From: Syncephalastrum monosporum B8922
Lineage: Eukaryota > Mucoromycota > Mucoromycetes > Mucorales > Syncephalastraceae
Reading direction: 5' to 3'
DNA: 64,000 nt
Assembly (NCBI GenBank): GCA_000697355.1
Contig: JNEN01001272.1
Span: forward strand, 62,001-126,000
Positions 32,668 through 43,126 of the stretch are shown here, piece by piece. Each line of letters opens with the position of its first letter. Within the stretch, counting starts at the first letter, position 1. The translations under genes and the position numbers were made by a program. The notes beneath the pieces were generated by a model, which worked only from the letters and a program-made list of their open reading frames with translations, made no database searches and was not told the DNA's origin.

Positions 32668-34446
32668 TTACAAAGGTGCATAGAAATGGTCTGTACGGTA
32701 GACCACGCCGTCAGATTCGCGAGCTAGCAAGACCGGCATTGCTGCTGCTGGGTCAGTGGGAGGGATGTTGGTGGTCGTCATGGGGGTGGTAGGATGTACA
32801 GTAGATGGTGTCAGGGTGGTGTCGTTAAAAAGGTTGGGTATCAAGGCACACACGCCATCATCTGTATTGGTGGTCATGCAGCGCTGGGAGCCGAGCCAGA
32901 CAGTCAGGCCTTGAAGGTTTGCGCCGTCCAGGCACAACAACGCGTGGTCGACGACGCGCATCTGCTCGACGCGCGGGAAGGGTGTCAGGGTATGGACGTC
33001 GGGTGGGCAATAAAAGGAGTAGGTGGCGCACTCGGTACCAATCAAGGTCCAAATCGCAGTGTCTTCGTGTGCATCGCCACGCTCGCCAAACACAACCGCA
33101 TCGTTGAGACAGGTCAGGTACCCCGCCCCATTCTCGAGCTCGAATGCCATGCGATGCAGCTGGGTCACGGGTTCGTTCTGGCCGCTCGTCGTGATCTTGC
33201 CGCCCTTGTCAATGCGGCGCGTCACCAGCACCGGGCTGACGAGCTCGCCACACTGAAGCACAACTCGCTGGTTGTACTGGATCACCGACGTTGGGGAAGC
33301 GTCGAGCGCCCAAATCACGAAGGGATCCCATGCACCTGGACGCACCACGAAGCTGCCGCCGCGCACACCAAGATATTTTGTCGATACTGTCTGCGACCGG
33401 ATCCGGTTGAACAGGGAGATAGTGGATCCCTGCGGGATGCAAACTGAAGTAATGTAAAAAAAAAATTAAAGATAAGCAACCCGTACATTTACACCCACGC
33501 ATCCACACAGGAAGGGAACCAAGAGAGGGGGATCCCCAGAGGGATGATGACTTACGTTCCGTGTGCTTTGTCTGACGCTTCTTGCTCGGTTTGCTAATGA
33601 CCTTGATGTCCTTGCTTGCGAAGGAACCGATGCAGTCGCCTGAGGGCAGGTGAGCCGACACCGAGACATGAACTTGCTTCTTCTTCTCATGGACGTGCAG
33701 TTGCTTCGAGACGACCTTGCCTACCATGTCTTCCATGTGCCAGTCGACAGGCACACCTGCATCGGTGTGGGGTTGGGGAGAGTCGTTGGTGGCAATGTTG
33801 AGCCGGACGGCGTGCTGCCAGCCTGCGCCCATCAGCAACGTCGTGGGCGGGGGACACAAGAACCTAAAACGAATCTCGGCAAATCAGAGTCCCGTTCTTT
33901 TTCGCACGCTATCTTTTTTGAATTTTACCTCTTCTCGGACCCGTAACTCTTTTGTGCAACCTTGCTCGTCAGTATCATAATTGTGCACCACGCGTCCGTT
34001 GTCTCGGACTCGAGCTGCTGTCGAATATCATCCACGAGCTTTTGCTCCCCGGTGGTGCGTCCGTTCAACATCATGACGGAGGACGCTTCTGAGGAGGGCG
34101 AGGAGGCGAGCGTCATGTCTTCTTCGGCTTCGCCTTCTTTTCGGTTGAACATCATCGACATCCATTCGTCTCCCATGAAGTACTCCTCCGGAATCACGGC
34201 CGAAGGTGGGGTGGAGACGGGGTAGTCGAGCAGCGAGTCATCAAAGAGGGGCAGGTCGGGTTGCTTGTCCATGGGCGCGAGTAATCCGGAGAGCAATGCG
34301 GTCGTCCAAGAAGTGTCATCCACCAGAGTCGGCGTCGTGGTTGTCGTGTCCGGCGTGGAGGATCGCCGGCGATGATACATGTGGTCGTCTTGACTCTTGC
34401 GTTTACCCAGGATGGGAGAAGCAGTGTAGGTCATGAGTGGGGACAT
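32668..34446 (-). CDS. CSL (CBF1/Su(H)/LAG-1) family transcription factor
   Basis: Three exons, 34446-33929, 33863-33556 and 33443-32668, give 533 residues; introns are 65 and 112 nt. The N-terminus is disordered and acidic. The Rel-like DNA-binding part has the CSL signature YGSEKRFLCPPPTTLL across the first intron. The beta-trefoil part has LFNRIRSQTVSTKYL, the segment that contacts the GTGGGAA-type site in animal CSL. A C-terminal IPT/Ig-like domain follows (LDGANLQGLTVWLGSQRC). In animals CSL is the Notch effector. Fungi lack Notch, and in fission yeast Cbf11/Cbf12 govern adhesion, cell cycle and lipid genes. I infer a nuclear DNA-binding regulator. The length is close to a minimal class of fungal CSL, without a long N-terminal extension. 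Confidence 0.93.
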
Positions 34447-35338
34447 TTGGATAACGATTGATTGGAGATAAAAATTAGAGAAATCAAGAGAAGGGAGAGA
34501 AGAAGGCGTCGTTATCTCTTTTGACTCGACATCCCAAATTTAAGGACGTTTGGACCTTTCCGGTCTGTTACACAGATACACGCATTGCCAGCAGCGGCAG
34601 AGCAGAGTGGAAGAAAATAAAAAAAGGACAAAGGCACACCCCCCTTCTTTTTTTGTGTAATCAGTCAGGTCCATCCGCCAGGCAGGCAGGCAGAAAGCAG
34701 GCAGGCAGGCAATTACCCCTCTCTCCGCCCCACCCCCTTCGACCACCCCCCAAAACCCTCTCGTCGGCTCAATGCTGCAATACCTTTTGTTTCTTTTTTT
34801 CTGTTGCTGCTGCTGTTGCCGCGGGGCGAAATCCATCTCATGACGAGTCAACTGATAGAATGATATCAGTCCTTGTTTACTCTAGCCCTGCATTCTTACC
34901 AACTATTACACACACGCACACACTTCCATACACACACACACACTCATACAAAAAATGTTCTGCGGACATTCCATCATTTTGTGTAAGACTTCCCGCCAAT
35001 TTTTTCCCAGTTGTGTCGTCCACATCGTGGGAAATTGACGAGTGTGCATGGCAAGAAGAGCCCAACTCCGTAATGCCTAATTGATTCGTGTGGGGTAACG
35101 TCGTCTTTGTCCGCCCGCGAAACCTTTCCTTTTCTTCTGCTGCCCAACTTCCCACCCCACGTTCATTCCAGTCCATGCTTTCTAAATAAGTGTGCGAAAA
35201 AAAGTTCCTGCTTTGGACCTGAAACGTCCCAAAAAGAATGCGTCCTCTTCCTTTTTTTTTTTTTTACCCACAAAAAGAACCAATCATGGCTGCATCCGAT
35301 ATATAATACTGACTGTTCATTCATCCATGCAAGACGCA
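34447..35338. other. promoter of the CSL gene and 3' flank of ARPC4
   Basis: No gene. It holds a short GGCA repeat at 34679-34712, CA-rich runs at 34909-34945, and several A/T homopolymers. The right end is the 3' UTR of ARPC4. Confidence 0.5.
34679..34712. repeat. (GGCA)n tetranucleotide repeat
   Basis: Two runs of GGCA units split by AGAAA. About 240-270 nt upstream of the CSL start on the minus strand. Confidence 0.85.
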
Positions 35339-36187
35339 TTAAGCAAACTACACACAAAAATAAAACAAAAATTATCATTTGCACGGTCAGTTCTTTCGTA
35401 TGTCTTGCATGCGTTTTGGCGCGTGATGAAAGGAAATAAAATCAAAAGAAAGAGGATTTACCTGGGCAAGGTAGCTCTCTGCGACGGTACGAGCACGGGT
35501 GTTGACACTCAGCTTCATTTCCGAGATTTCCTTGTCGACTTCCTCCATAAAGTGGACGATGAAGTCCACCAACTTGTGCTTGTACATTTGCTCGGTATGT
35601 GCGTTGGTGATCAAGAACGAGATATCATAGCCCTACGTAAGGCATCCGAAAAAAGTCATGGGGTCAATATCTGCATACGCACGAAGAGAAGGAGTGCCCT
35701 TTGGAAATCCAATGTTACCTCGACCGGTTTTCGGCGCAGAATCACAAAACTCTCAGCGCGCATCATCAAGAAACGTGCAAACTTGTGACACAGGATACGC
35801 TCCAGATCGTCGGCCTGCTTGACCTTGATGCTCACGCGTATCGAGTTGACCGACGTCTCCACCAGCACCTTTTCATTTTCATTGCGGCTAATCACCAGTG
35901 GATTCATGAGCACCTCTTTGGATTTGCTACGTAACAAAAAAATGCGTATATGTATCCATGTAAGCGAGAGAGAAAGAGGGCCTTTCGATGGCGTGCATTC
36001 GTGTTTTACCCAGATTCGACTTCGGGCGTATTGTGTCGTTCAGCAATTTCGGATGAAAAGTTGTCCAGGCAAAGGGCAGCAGTCAACGTAGACCGCACTG
36101 CGGTCAGGTAGGGGCGTAGTGTGTTGGACTGCAGATAGATGAGACGCTTTTTTAGCACGAGATGACACCATGGTCTTCACTTACCAT
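35339..36187 (-). CDS. ARPC4: Arp2/3 complex subunit 4 (p20)
   Basis: Five exons: 36187-36185, 36128-36010, 35926-35719, 35632-35462 and 35347-35339. They give 169 residues against 168 in human ARPC4. The first coding exon is only the ATG, directly followed by a GTAAGT donor, and the last exon holds three codons (Phe, Ala, stop). The family text is plain: [69 protein letters not shown] and [24 protein letters not shown]4 is a structural core of the Arp2/3 complex, which starts branched actin filaments at sites of endocytosis. The gene is divergent from UBA2, with 1.6 kb between the starts. Confidence 0.95.
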
Positions 36188-37763
36188 CGTTGCTTGTGAA
36201 AAGGCCTATCAACGCGGTTTCCAAGCGGAGCGCCAATGACGCTCGTCGCTGAAATGCCGTCTTCGGTGTCCATCTTTTTTGCTTATATAGAAATCCTTCT
36301 ATCTTCATCCACTCTTCCAGCATTCCTTCTTTTTTTCTCCCTTTCTTCACTTTCGAACATTTTTACCTCCCGTACTTTTACTGTTGCTACGCGTGTAAAC
36401 CTATCAACCCGTTGATAAATACAGTTCTTCCAAAAAGCAACGTCGCACACGGTCAAGAATGATGTCACATATTATCAACATTGATGCTGTTAGCCAGTCA
36501 GACCTGCAACCCACAAAGAGGGACATCACAGACTCGTATTCTGCTAGATGACACTTGTATAAACTTGGGGAAAAAAGGCTTGAAATGAGGGAACCAGTAA
36601 TAGTCAAGGGAATCAAAATTCAATGGTGATGAAGAGGCCATTTTAAAGCGATTCATATCGCTATTACCCAATAACTGTCATATTCGTATCGTCACCAAAT
36701 AGGTGCAAAAGGATTGCAAACAATTTATTGATTTCTCCGTGCATTTTGCACTTATCATGCAGGCAAAACCAGCGAGTTTCCCGTCAATGTGTGCTTCGGA
36801 AGGCGAGCGAACGACCGAATAGGCAATGCGCTAGAAGTAGCTGAGATGCAATCATAGGAGAGTTTTTGCTGTCCATCAACTTCGTCGCGTCGTCATGATC
36901 ACAGTACGCGAAGAATATTGTGCATGGTTGCAAATGACTGAAGGACGTGGCATCGCTGATAGGGTGAAGCCAAAGGAAACTTTGGTAAAGGCTCGTAGCG
37001 AGTCGACGTGCAAATCGATCGCCGAATATCAGCATAGGCGCAAAAGACGAATCGAACCAGCCAGTAGCTGGTTCCTGCCGAACGGCGGTTTTATGAGGTA
37101 AAGCGAAAGATCGAGGCCTTGGGGACGTGATGCCCTTAACCTACTATCAAACTTTAAATATGCAAGATGACGCAGCAAAGATAGTACGCAGTTGGATGGC
37201 GGAATTGCGACCGCACTTGCCTCGCCTGGCCGACAAGACTGGACGGCTTGACGGTTCGTGTCGTTGCCTTTGCTTCGATCGTTCCTGCCTTTGTCCAGCT
37301 GGCATAATCGATGAATATCTTAGTATGCCGCGGCGATGCAGCAAAACGACACGATGATGGTCCCACTTTTGGTTCCTCCGTTCGAACACGGCCCAAGATG
37401 GACGTGATGAGTGCCATGCAAGCTTTCGTAGCAATGACAAACCTGGAATCATATCTTGTGCTCCGGATGAGCGGCCAGATATTCGCAAGGCATATCGGCT
37501 GATTTTGTCAATCCGTATTCCACCCTATTCACAAGGATAGCATCATTGTTGTTGACATTCTTCAGGATTGGGCCTGCCAGTACTGTCATCAATAATGTTA
37601 TTGGATCTCTATGTCATGACTGACACCTATATATGCAATAGATAAATTGTAGACTATCATATTATCAATCACTCACTCAGGGAGTCGCTCACTCAAATAT
37701 TGGAAAAAGCGCACGCGCCTTTTTCGTTCTTTTTTTTTTTTTACTGCCCTTTCTTTTGTCAAA
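36188..37763. other. divergent promoter region of ARPC4 and UBA2
   Basis: No gene with a recognisable domain. Two short plus-strand frames at 36894-37101 and 37127-37357 have a somewhat coding-like look but match nothing I know and lack partners. They could be decayed remains. Confidence 0.4.
36283..36289 (-). promoter_or_regulatory. TATA box candidate of ARPC4
   Basis: Minus-strand TATATAA about 96 nt upstream of the ATG. Confidence 0.4.
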
Positions 37764-39849
37764 ATGAGTCGCGATGTCTACAACAAACGTATTTTAGGGC
37801 AGACCCTGTACGACAAGGTATCCAGCAGTCGGGTTCTGCTTGTCGGTGCGGGTGGCATTGGTTGCGAATTGCTCAAAAACCTCGTCTTGTCCGGTTACAA
37901 GAAGATCGTCGTGGTAAATGCATACAAACCCGTTCATTCAACACACACACATATATATATACGCGGGCGCATACGTACTTACACAACACCCAATGAAATA
38001 GATCGACCTCGACACGATTGACATCTCTAACCTGAACCGGCAATTTCTGTTCCAAAAGCAACACGTCAAGCAGTCAAAGGCACATGTACGTACGCGCCTC
38101 TCTGTATAATGGAACGTCGATTGACCTGCACTGTAGGTTGCCAAGGAATCTGCCCTGAAATTCAACCCGCACGTCGACATCACGTCGCATCAAGCGAATA
38201 TCAAAGACGCCGATTTTGATGTGGCATGGTTTGCGTCCTTCGACCTTGTGTTTAACGCGCTCGATAACCTGGGTATGAAAAACGCGTCCATAGACGATCT
38301 GCATATTTTTTCTTGGCTCACTCACACGATGGCACAGAGGCGCGGCGTCATGTCAACCAAATGTGTCTGGCGGCGGACGTGCCGCTCATTGAGTCGGGCA
38401 CGACAGGATACCTCGGGCAGGCGTACGTGATCCGCAAAAACGAAACCGAGTGCTTTGACTGCCAACCCAAGCCCACCCCGACCACGTTTCCGGTCTGCAC
38501 CATCCGCAGCACGCCGAGTGCGCCCATCCACTGCATCGTGTGGGCCAAGAGCTACCTCTTTAGCCAGCTCTTTGGCAACTCCGAGGACGATTTTGAGGAC
38601 GACGCCTCCGCCGAAAACGCCCAGGAACTCGCTGCCCTCGCAAAAGAAACCCAGGCGCTCAACGAGATCAAATCGGCCATGGGCACAGACCAGTACCCGC
38701 GCAAGGTCTTTCAAAAGGTTTTCAAGGAGGACATTGAGCGCCTTCTCACCATGGACGACATGTGGAAGTTCCGCGAGCGGCCAACCGCCCTCGACTACGA
38801 TGTCATGGGTCAGGTCGACGACGAGAAGAAGGTGGTGACGGGGCTCAAGGACCAACAGATGTGGTCGCTCGAGCAATGCTTCCAGGTCTTCAAGGACAGC
38901 GTTGTCCGGCTGTCGGAACGTCTCATGGCCGCCCAAAAGACGGATCCGAGTGCCACCCTTGAATTCGACAAGGACGACGACGACGCGTTGGATTTCGTCA
39001 CGGCAACGGCTAATTTGCGGGCCCACATTTTCAAGATCATGCAAAAAAGCCGTTTCGAAGTCAAATGTAAGTACTTGTCTTTCTTTGTGGAATGTGTGTT
39101 TCTCATCTGGCGGACGGGGCTGTTTAGCCATGGCGGGTAATATCATCCCTGCCATAGCGACAACGAACGCAATTATCGCGGGTGTGGTGGTGATGCAGAG
39201 CTTTGCCATGCTGCGAGGCTCGGCCAAGTCCATCAAACGCACGTATCTCACGACCGTGTCACGGCGGCCCCAGCTCCTGGTTCAAGAAGCACCTTCGGAA
39301 CCCAACCCGGCCTGCGGGGTCTGCCGTGCTACCACTGCCATCGTGCATACCCGCCTCGACACCGCCAAGCTGCGCGATCTGGTCGATATTGCCACCCGTT
39401 CAGCGGACGAGGGGGGCGCTAGCATGGACCCCGAGGCTGTGGCTGTCATGGATGGCAACCGGTAAGCGATAAAGACAAGCCCCGCATGTTATTTTTTTTT
39501 TCTAATACAGGAAGATAGGATGATCTATGACATTGACTTGGAAGAAAATCTCGACCTGCTCCTGCGTGATCTCGGCGTGCATGACGGGTCCATGCTCCGC
39601 ATTGCGTCAGATGACGACGGGGCACAACTGGATTTGGTGATCGTCAGCAAAGACACCCAGGACGCGGCTGTGTGTCTCGAAAAGCCATTGCCACTGCCCT
39701 TAATTCGAAAGCAGCCACCGCCGACCGGCGAAAAGCGTGGGCTGGACGAAGAGGAAGACGCATTACCGGCCAAGAAAGCCAAAACAGAAACAGACAACGA
39801 TATCATCCTGGTCCAAGAGGATCAGGACGGCAGTATCCTCATTGATTAA
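37764..39849 (+). CDS. UBA2: SUMO-activating enzyme subunit 2
   Basis: Six exons: 37764-37913, 38002-38085, 38137-38272, 38338-39066, 39128-39461 and 39519-39849. They give 587 residues with closing phases. The adenylation loop is G28-x-G-x-x-G33 ([14 protein letters not shown]), the ATP/Mg region [17 protein letters not shown] is intact, and the catalytic cysteine is C176 in [16 protein letters not shown]. The zinc pairs C161/C164 and C429/C432 are present. The ubiquitin-fold domain follows ([14 protein letters not shown]), then an acidic tail with a basic nuclear signal. With Aos1 it activates SUMO and passes it as a thioester to Ubc9. The last acceptor is GATAG, not the nearer upstream ATACAG, which would hit a stop. 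Confidence 0.96.
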
Positions 39850-40194
39850 TCTTACACGTCCTACCTCTCACTTGCTCGCTCACTTATGTCACTCGACACA
39901 CATTCATCCGCTCTCACACGCACTCACATATACACACGCACATTATTCACTCACACGCTTGTACACAGACCACCTCGTACGCACTGACTCAACTATTTGC
40001 TCACGCACTGACACACGTTCACATATGCTCATATATATAAAAAGACGGGAAGCCTGGGTAGCAGGAAAAAAAAAAGTCATCCGCCTGTCTGTCTGTCTGC
40101 GTCTCTCTCTCTTCCTTCTTTTAAGGACCCCCTACTTCTTTTCCCTGTCTCTTTTTTTTCCTCTCTTTTTTGTTTCACTTTTTTTTCACAGACC
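39850..40194. other. intergenic leader region
   Basis: CA-rich and CT-rich low-complexity DNA with a TATATATAAAA box at 40031-40041, about 160 nt upstream of the next ATG. No gene is seen. Confidence 0.45.
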
Positions 40195-41123
40195 ATGACC
40201 GCCACAGCGGCAAAGCGGCCCTTGCTGTGTGAAGAAGACAGTGAGGCGGTGTATGCCACGACGCGGGCACGACTGCGTAACCGACTGCAAACGATAGCCG
40301 ACTTTCAGTGCCCCGCATTTCTCCCCCTCGATCGGCAAATCACACCCGTCTCGCTGACATCGCTCATGCCACCTCGAGGCGGTCCGCTCTGTCTCTTTTT
40401 CTATGGATCCGATTTGTACGTCAAGCAATCAAAAGACGATCGATCCACTGACCATTGGTTTCTAGTACACCCGAAGCCGAACGCGCTATTAGTCAAATAA
40501 AGTAAGCGAGAAAGGAAGACAAAGAAAGTTTAAAAGCAGAGTGAAATGTGCCTGAGTCCAACCCAAAAATCTTTCCACCATCAGCGCTGAAGTCAGCACA
40601 CTCGTCAATCTCGGCGCGCACGTCGTCGCCCTGTCCACCGACAATGTTTACACTCATGAAGCCTTTGCCACGCGTATGGCCTGGCCTCCCACTTACCCAC
40701 TGTGTAATATCCATGACCTTCGTCTTTCCCATTGGGGCCACATGTCTCACTCCCATATTCACAGTATCCGATACCACGCGTCTCGTCGCACACACTTTCG
40801 GCGTCGCTGACCCTACCTCAGGCACTTGCAGACGGTAAACAGAAAACAAGGCAGCTCACCACGATCTTCGATATAATTTAAACTCTGTTCTTCTTCTTAT
40901 AGCGCCATCGTTGTACTCGACACTGCGCGACAATTACGGCTGTCGCTGATCTTGGGAAGAGCCGAACAAAACTATCCCATGAAACGCATCGTTCACACGG
41001 TAAGTGATACGCATGATCGAAAGAATGAAAGGAAGACAGCGATGAAAACTTTTCTCATACTCTCTTTCACATTTTTTTTCCTAATAGATTCTTGAGCTAG
41101 CAAGAGCAGAAACGGAAGCATGA
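40195..41123 (+). CDS. Peroxiredoxin-fold protein lacking the peroxidatic cysteine
   Basis: Six exons: 40195-40415, 40466-40501 (36 nt), 40585-40703, 40765-40834, 40903-40999 and 41088-41123. Phases close to give 192 residues. The fold of AhpC/TSA peroxiredoxins is visible in order: ADFQCPAFLPLDRQITPVSL, LCLFFYGSDFT, LGAHVVALSTDNVYTHEAF, YPLLSDTTRLVAHTFGV and CRRAIVVLDTARQLR. In typical members the text after FYPxD is FTFVCPTE; here it is FTPEAER, of the same spacing, so Ala78 stands where the peroxidatic Cys should be and the Pro-x3-Thr-x2-Cys motif is broken. The Arg of the active site (CRR) remains. The activity is unknown; a binding, sensor or chaperone role is inference. The microexon is required to keep the frame. 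Confidence 0.72.
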
Positions 41124-41433
41124 ACAGGATCCCAAGCCATTTTCTTTAGTTTCGTGGGTTCATGTGTACAAGCGAATATGTAAATACCGAGGGATACTTT
41201 TATGGAAGGGAATAATGTAAAAAGAAAAAAGTGAGTTGTGGTGTTGTGTGAGTTGTGTAATATGTGAAAGATTAGAAATTGCGCATGTGTCTGTCCATCT
41301 GTTGCGTGTGCGTGTGTGTGTGTGCGTGTGGTGTGTGTGTGTGTGGTGTGTGTGTGTGTGTGAATTATAAGACATGGTCATCATGTAGGGTGGGTACGTT
41401 TCTCATTTTTTGACCGATAAGTGTAATACCGCT
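41124..41433. other. 3' flank of two convergent genes
   Basis: 310 nt between stop codons, AT-rich, with the GT repeat noted separately. No gene is seen. Confidence 0.5.
41304..41362. repeat. (GT)n-rich microsatellite
   Basis: About 59 nt of GT dinucleotides with three interruptions (GCGT and GG). It is likely transcribed in a 3' UTR. Confidence 0.9.
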
Positions 41434-42930
41434 TTACTCGTAGTCCTTCCACTCGTAACCCTTGAACTGCTCCTCGGCATACTCGTCGCCGATCCAGTAG
41501 TCGTCACTGCCAAAGAGGGAGTCGTCCTCGGGGAAGATCTCCTCATACTCGTCGTAGAACGCCTCGACCGACGATTCCTCGGGCAGGGCAGCAGACGACG
41601 AGGCCTCCTCACGGACTGACTGGGACGCAGACGAGGCGGCAGCGGCGTGGATGCTCTGCGAAGCGGCCGACACCGACGCAGAGGCAGACGAGGCCACGCC
41701 GGAGGAGGCAGCAACAGCAGCCGAGGACATCTGGCTAGCCGACGCAGAGACAGACGAAGCGGCCTCAGCGTGGATGCGGGCGGACGCGGCCGACAGGGAC
41801 TCGGCGGCCGACGAAGCGACGGCCGAGTGGATGCTCGCGGAGGCAGATGCGGGCATCATAGCTTCAGCAGAGGAAGCGCCAACGCTGGCCGACTCGGAAG
41901 CCTCCTGGCGCTTGTTGTGGCGGTGGTAGGCGGCGGAGGACGAGACGGGCATGGCCGACGAGGACACGGACTCCATACTCATGGAGGGGGCCGAGACCGA
42001 GGCGGGCATGCGAGGAAGGGACGAGGCCGACGCGAAGGAGGAGGAGGCCTTGGGCGCCAAAGACGACGACGCAGCAGCGGAATGTGCGGAAGCAGACGAG
42101 GCAGCAGCCGACGAGGCGCTCGCCGACGAGGCGCTCATGCTCTCAACAGCCTCCGACGAGACCTGGGCAAGGAACTGCTTGAAGCCCTTTTGGCCGCGCT
42201 TCTGGAAATGAGCAGCCGAGCTCGAGGCCTCGGGGGCATAGACCGACTGCGATGCGGACGAGACAGGGAAAGCGGCCGAGGAAGCGGCCGAGGACCGAGG
42301 AGCAGCCGCCGACGAGGCAGAAGCCGACGACGACGCGGCGGCGGCACGGAGACTGCTGGCGGAGGCAGCATTGATAGCCTGCGATGAAGCAGCGGACGAA
42401 GAAGCGGCCGACGAAGAAGCAGGAGCCGACGAAGCAGCAGGAGTTGACGAAGCAGCAGCCGACGAGGAGGCGGCCGAGGAGGAGGCAGCCGAGGAGGAGG
42501 CAGCCGATGAAGCAGAAGCCGACGTAGACTTGGGCATAGGAGCATGGGGGAGGGAGAGGGACGACGAAGCGCTGGGGAAGAGGAGACCCTCGAAAAAGTC
42601 GATAAAGTTGCGCTTCTCATGGGCGTGATGGGCAGCCGAGGCCGACGCAGACGCGGACATGGCAGACGCCGACGACGCGGCGGACTTGATGGCGCGCACA
42701 GGCGCATCGTAGAGGGCGGCGCTGCTTGAGGCGGCGGCGTGGAGGCTGCTCGAAGCAGCGGGGTGAAGGCTGCTCGAAGCAGCGGGGTGAAGGCTGCTCG
42801 AAGCAGCGGGGTGAAGGCTGCTCGAAGCAGCGGGGTGAAGGCTGCTCGAGGCGTGAGGTGCGACCGAGCTGCTCGAGGCGTAGACCTGGACGAGGTAGGC
42901 AGCGGCGACGGCGGCAAGACTGAAGCGCAT
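41434..42930 (-). CDS. Secreted Ser/Ala-rich repeat protein with Kex2-type sites
   Basis: One exon, 498 residues. The N-terminus (1-18, ending QVYA) is a signal peptide. The rest is mostly Ser and Ala, with four exact SSSLHPAA-type octad repeats at about 28-60. Three dibasic KR sites stand out in an otherwise nearly Lys/Arg-free protein, at 106-107 (HEKR), 244-245 (FQKR) and 340-341 (HNKR). Two of them are followed by amphipathic stretches (NFIDFFEGLLFP and GQKGFKQFLAQV). The C-terminus (about 452-498) turns strongly acidic and aromatic. Ser/Ala-rich secreted proteins are often wall or adhesion components, but the Kex2-like sites suggest cutting into several peptides. I know no named family. 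Codon use is strongly GC-biased, which also opens long false frames on the other strand. Confidence 0.82.
   Translation of the reverse strand: MRFSLAAVAAAYLVQVYASSSSVAPHASSSLHPAASSSLHPAASSSLHPAASSSLHPAASSSLHAAASSSAALYDAPVRAIKSAASSASAMSASASASAAHHAHEKRNFIDFFEGLLFPSASSSLSLPHAPMPKSTSASASSAASSSAASSSAASSSAAASSTPAASSAPASSSAASSSAASSQAINAASASSLRAAAASSSASASSAAAPRSSAASSAAFPVSSASQSVYAPEASSSAAHFQKRGQKGFKQFLAQVSSEAVESMSASSASASSAAASSASAHSAAASSSLAPKASSSFASASSLPRMPASVSAPSMSMESVSSSAMPVSSSAAYHRHNKRQEASESASVGASSAEAMMPASASASIHSAVASSAAESLSAASARIHAEAASSVSASASQMSSAAVAASSGVASSASASVSAASQSIHAAAASSASQSVREEASSSAALPEESSVEAFYDEYEEIFPEDDSLFGSDDYWIGDEYAEEQFKGYEWKDYE
42744..42839. repeat. 24-bp tandem repeat, four exact copies
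   Basis: Four identical 24-bp units (42744, 42768, 42792, 42816) inside the Ser/Ala-rich gene, with degenerate partial units on both sides. They encode the octad near the mature N-terminus and should be length-polymorphic. Confidence 0.95.
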
Positions 42931-43013
42931 AATAATAAGGATAGGAAGGTGGTATTAGAACGCTTTGTGTGAAGAGGGTGTTCTGGATCCGCTTTTCTGA
43001 TGCAGCTGTGGGT

Positions 43014-43021
43014 TATTTAAA
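43014..43021 (-). promoter_or_regulatory. TATA box candidate of the Ser/Ala-rich gene
   Basis: Minus-strand TTTAAATA about 85-91 nt upstream of the ATG at 42930. Confidence 0.4.
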
Positions 43022-43078
43022 GGCCTCTTGAAAGAATTCATATAACATCCGGGCCCGTCCGTTCGCCAACCAAGCGTT

Positions 43079-43126
43079 GTCAAATTCTTTGCATCGAAGA
43101 AATTTCCGGCTCTCAAAGAATTTGAC
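43079..43126. repeat. 13-bp perfect inverted repeat
   Basis: GTCAAATTCTTTG at 43079-43091 and CAAAGAATTTGAC at 43114-43126, separated by 22 nt. It lies about 150-195 nt upstream of the Ser/Ala-rich gene and in the likely 3' UTR of AVL9. Confidence 0.9.

Noticed and set aside
36894..37357. Two adjacent short plus-strand frames that look slightly coding
   Set aside because: No family match, no joining intron that keeps a frame, and no promoter signal. I kept it only as a note in the intergenic entry.
38322..39251. Minus-strand frame of 309 codons
   Set aside because: Antisense shadow of UBA2 exons 4 and 5, with no domain of its own.
40765..40834. Simpler peroxiredoxin model joining 40415 directly to 40585 and omitting the 36-nt exon
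   Set aside because: It keeps the frame but leaves the catalytic loop about 12 residues too short. The 36-nt exon has clean AG/GT borders, keeps the frame and restores family spacing.
41647..42387. Plus-strand frames of up to 246 codons rich in Gly, Arg and Asp/Glu
   Set aside because: They are reverse readings of Ser/Ala codons in the secreted repeat protein. The sense frame has the signal peptide, repeats and a single start.
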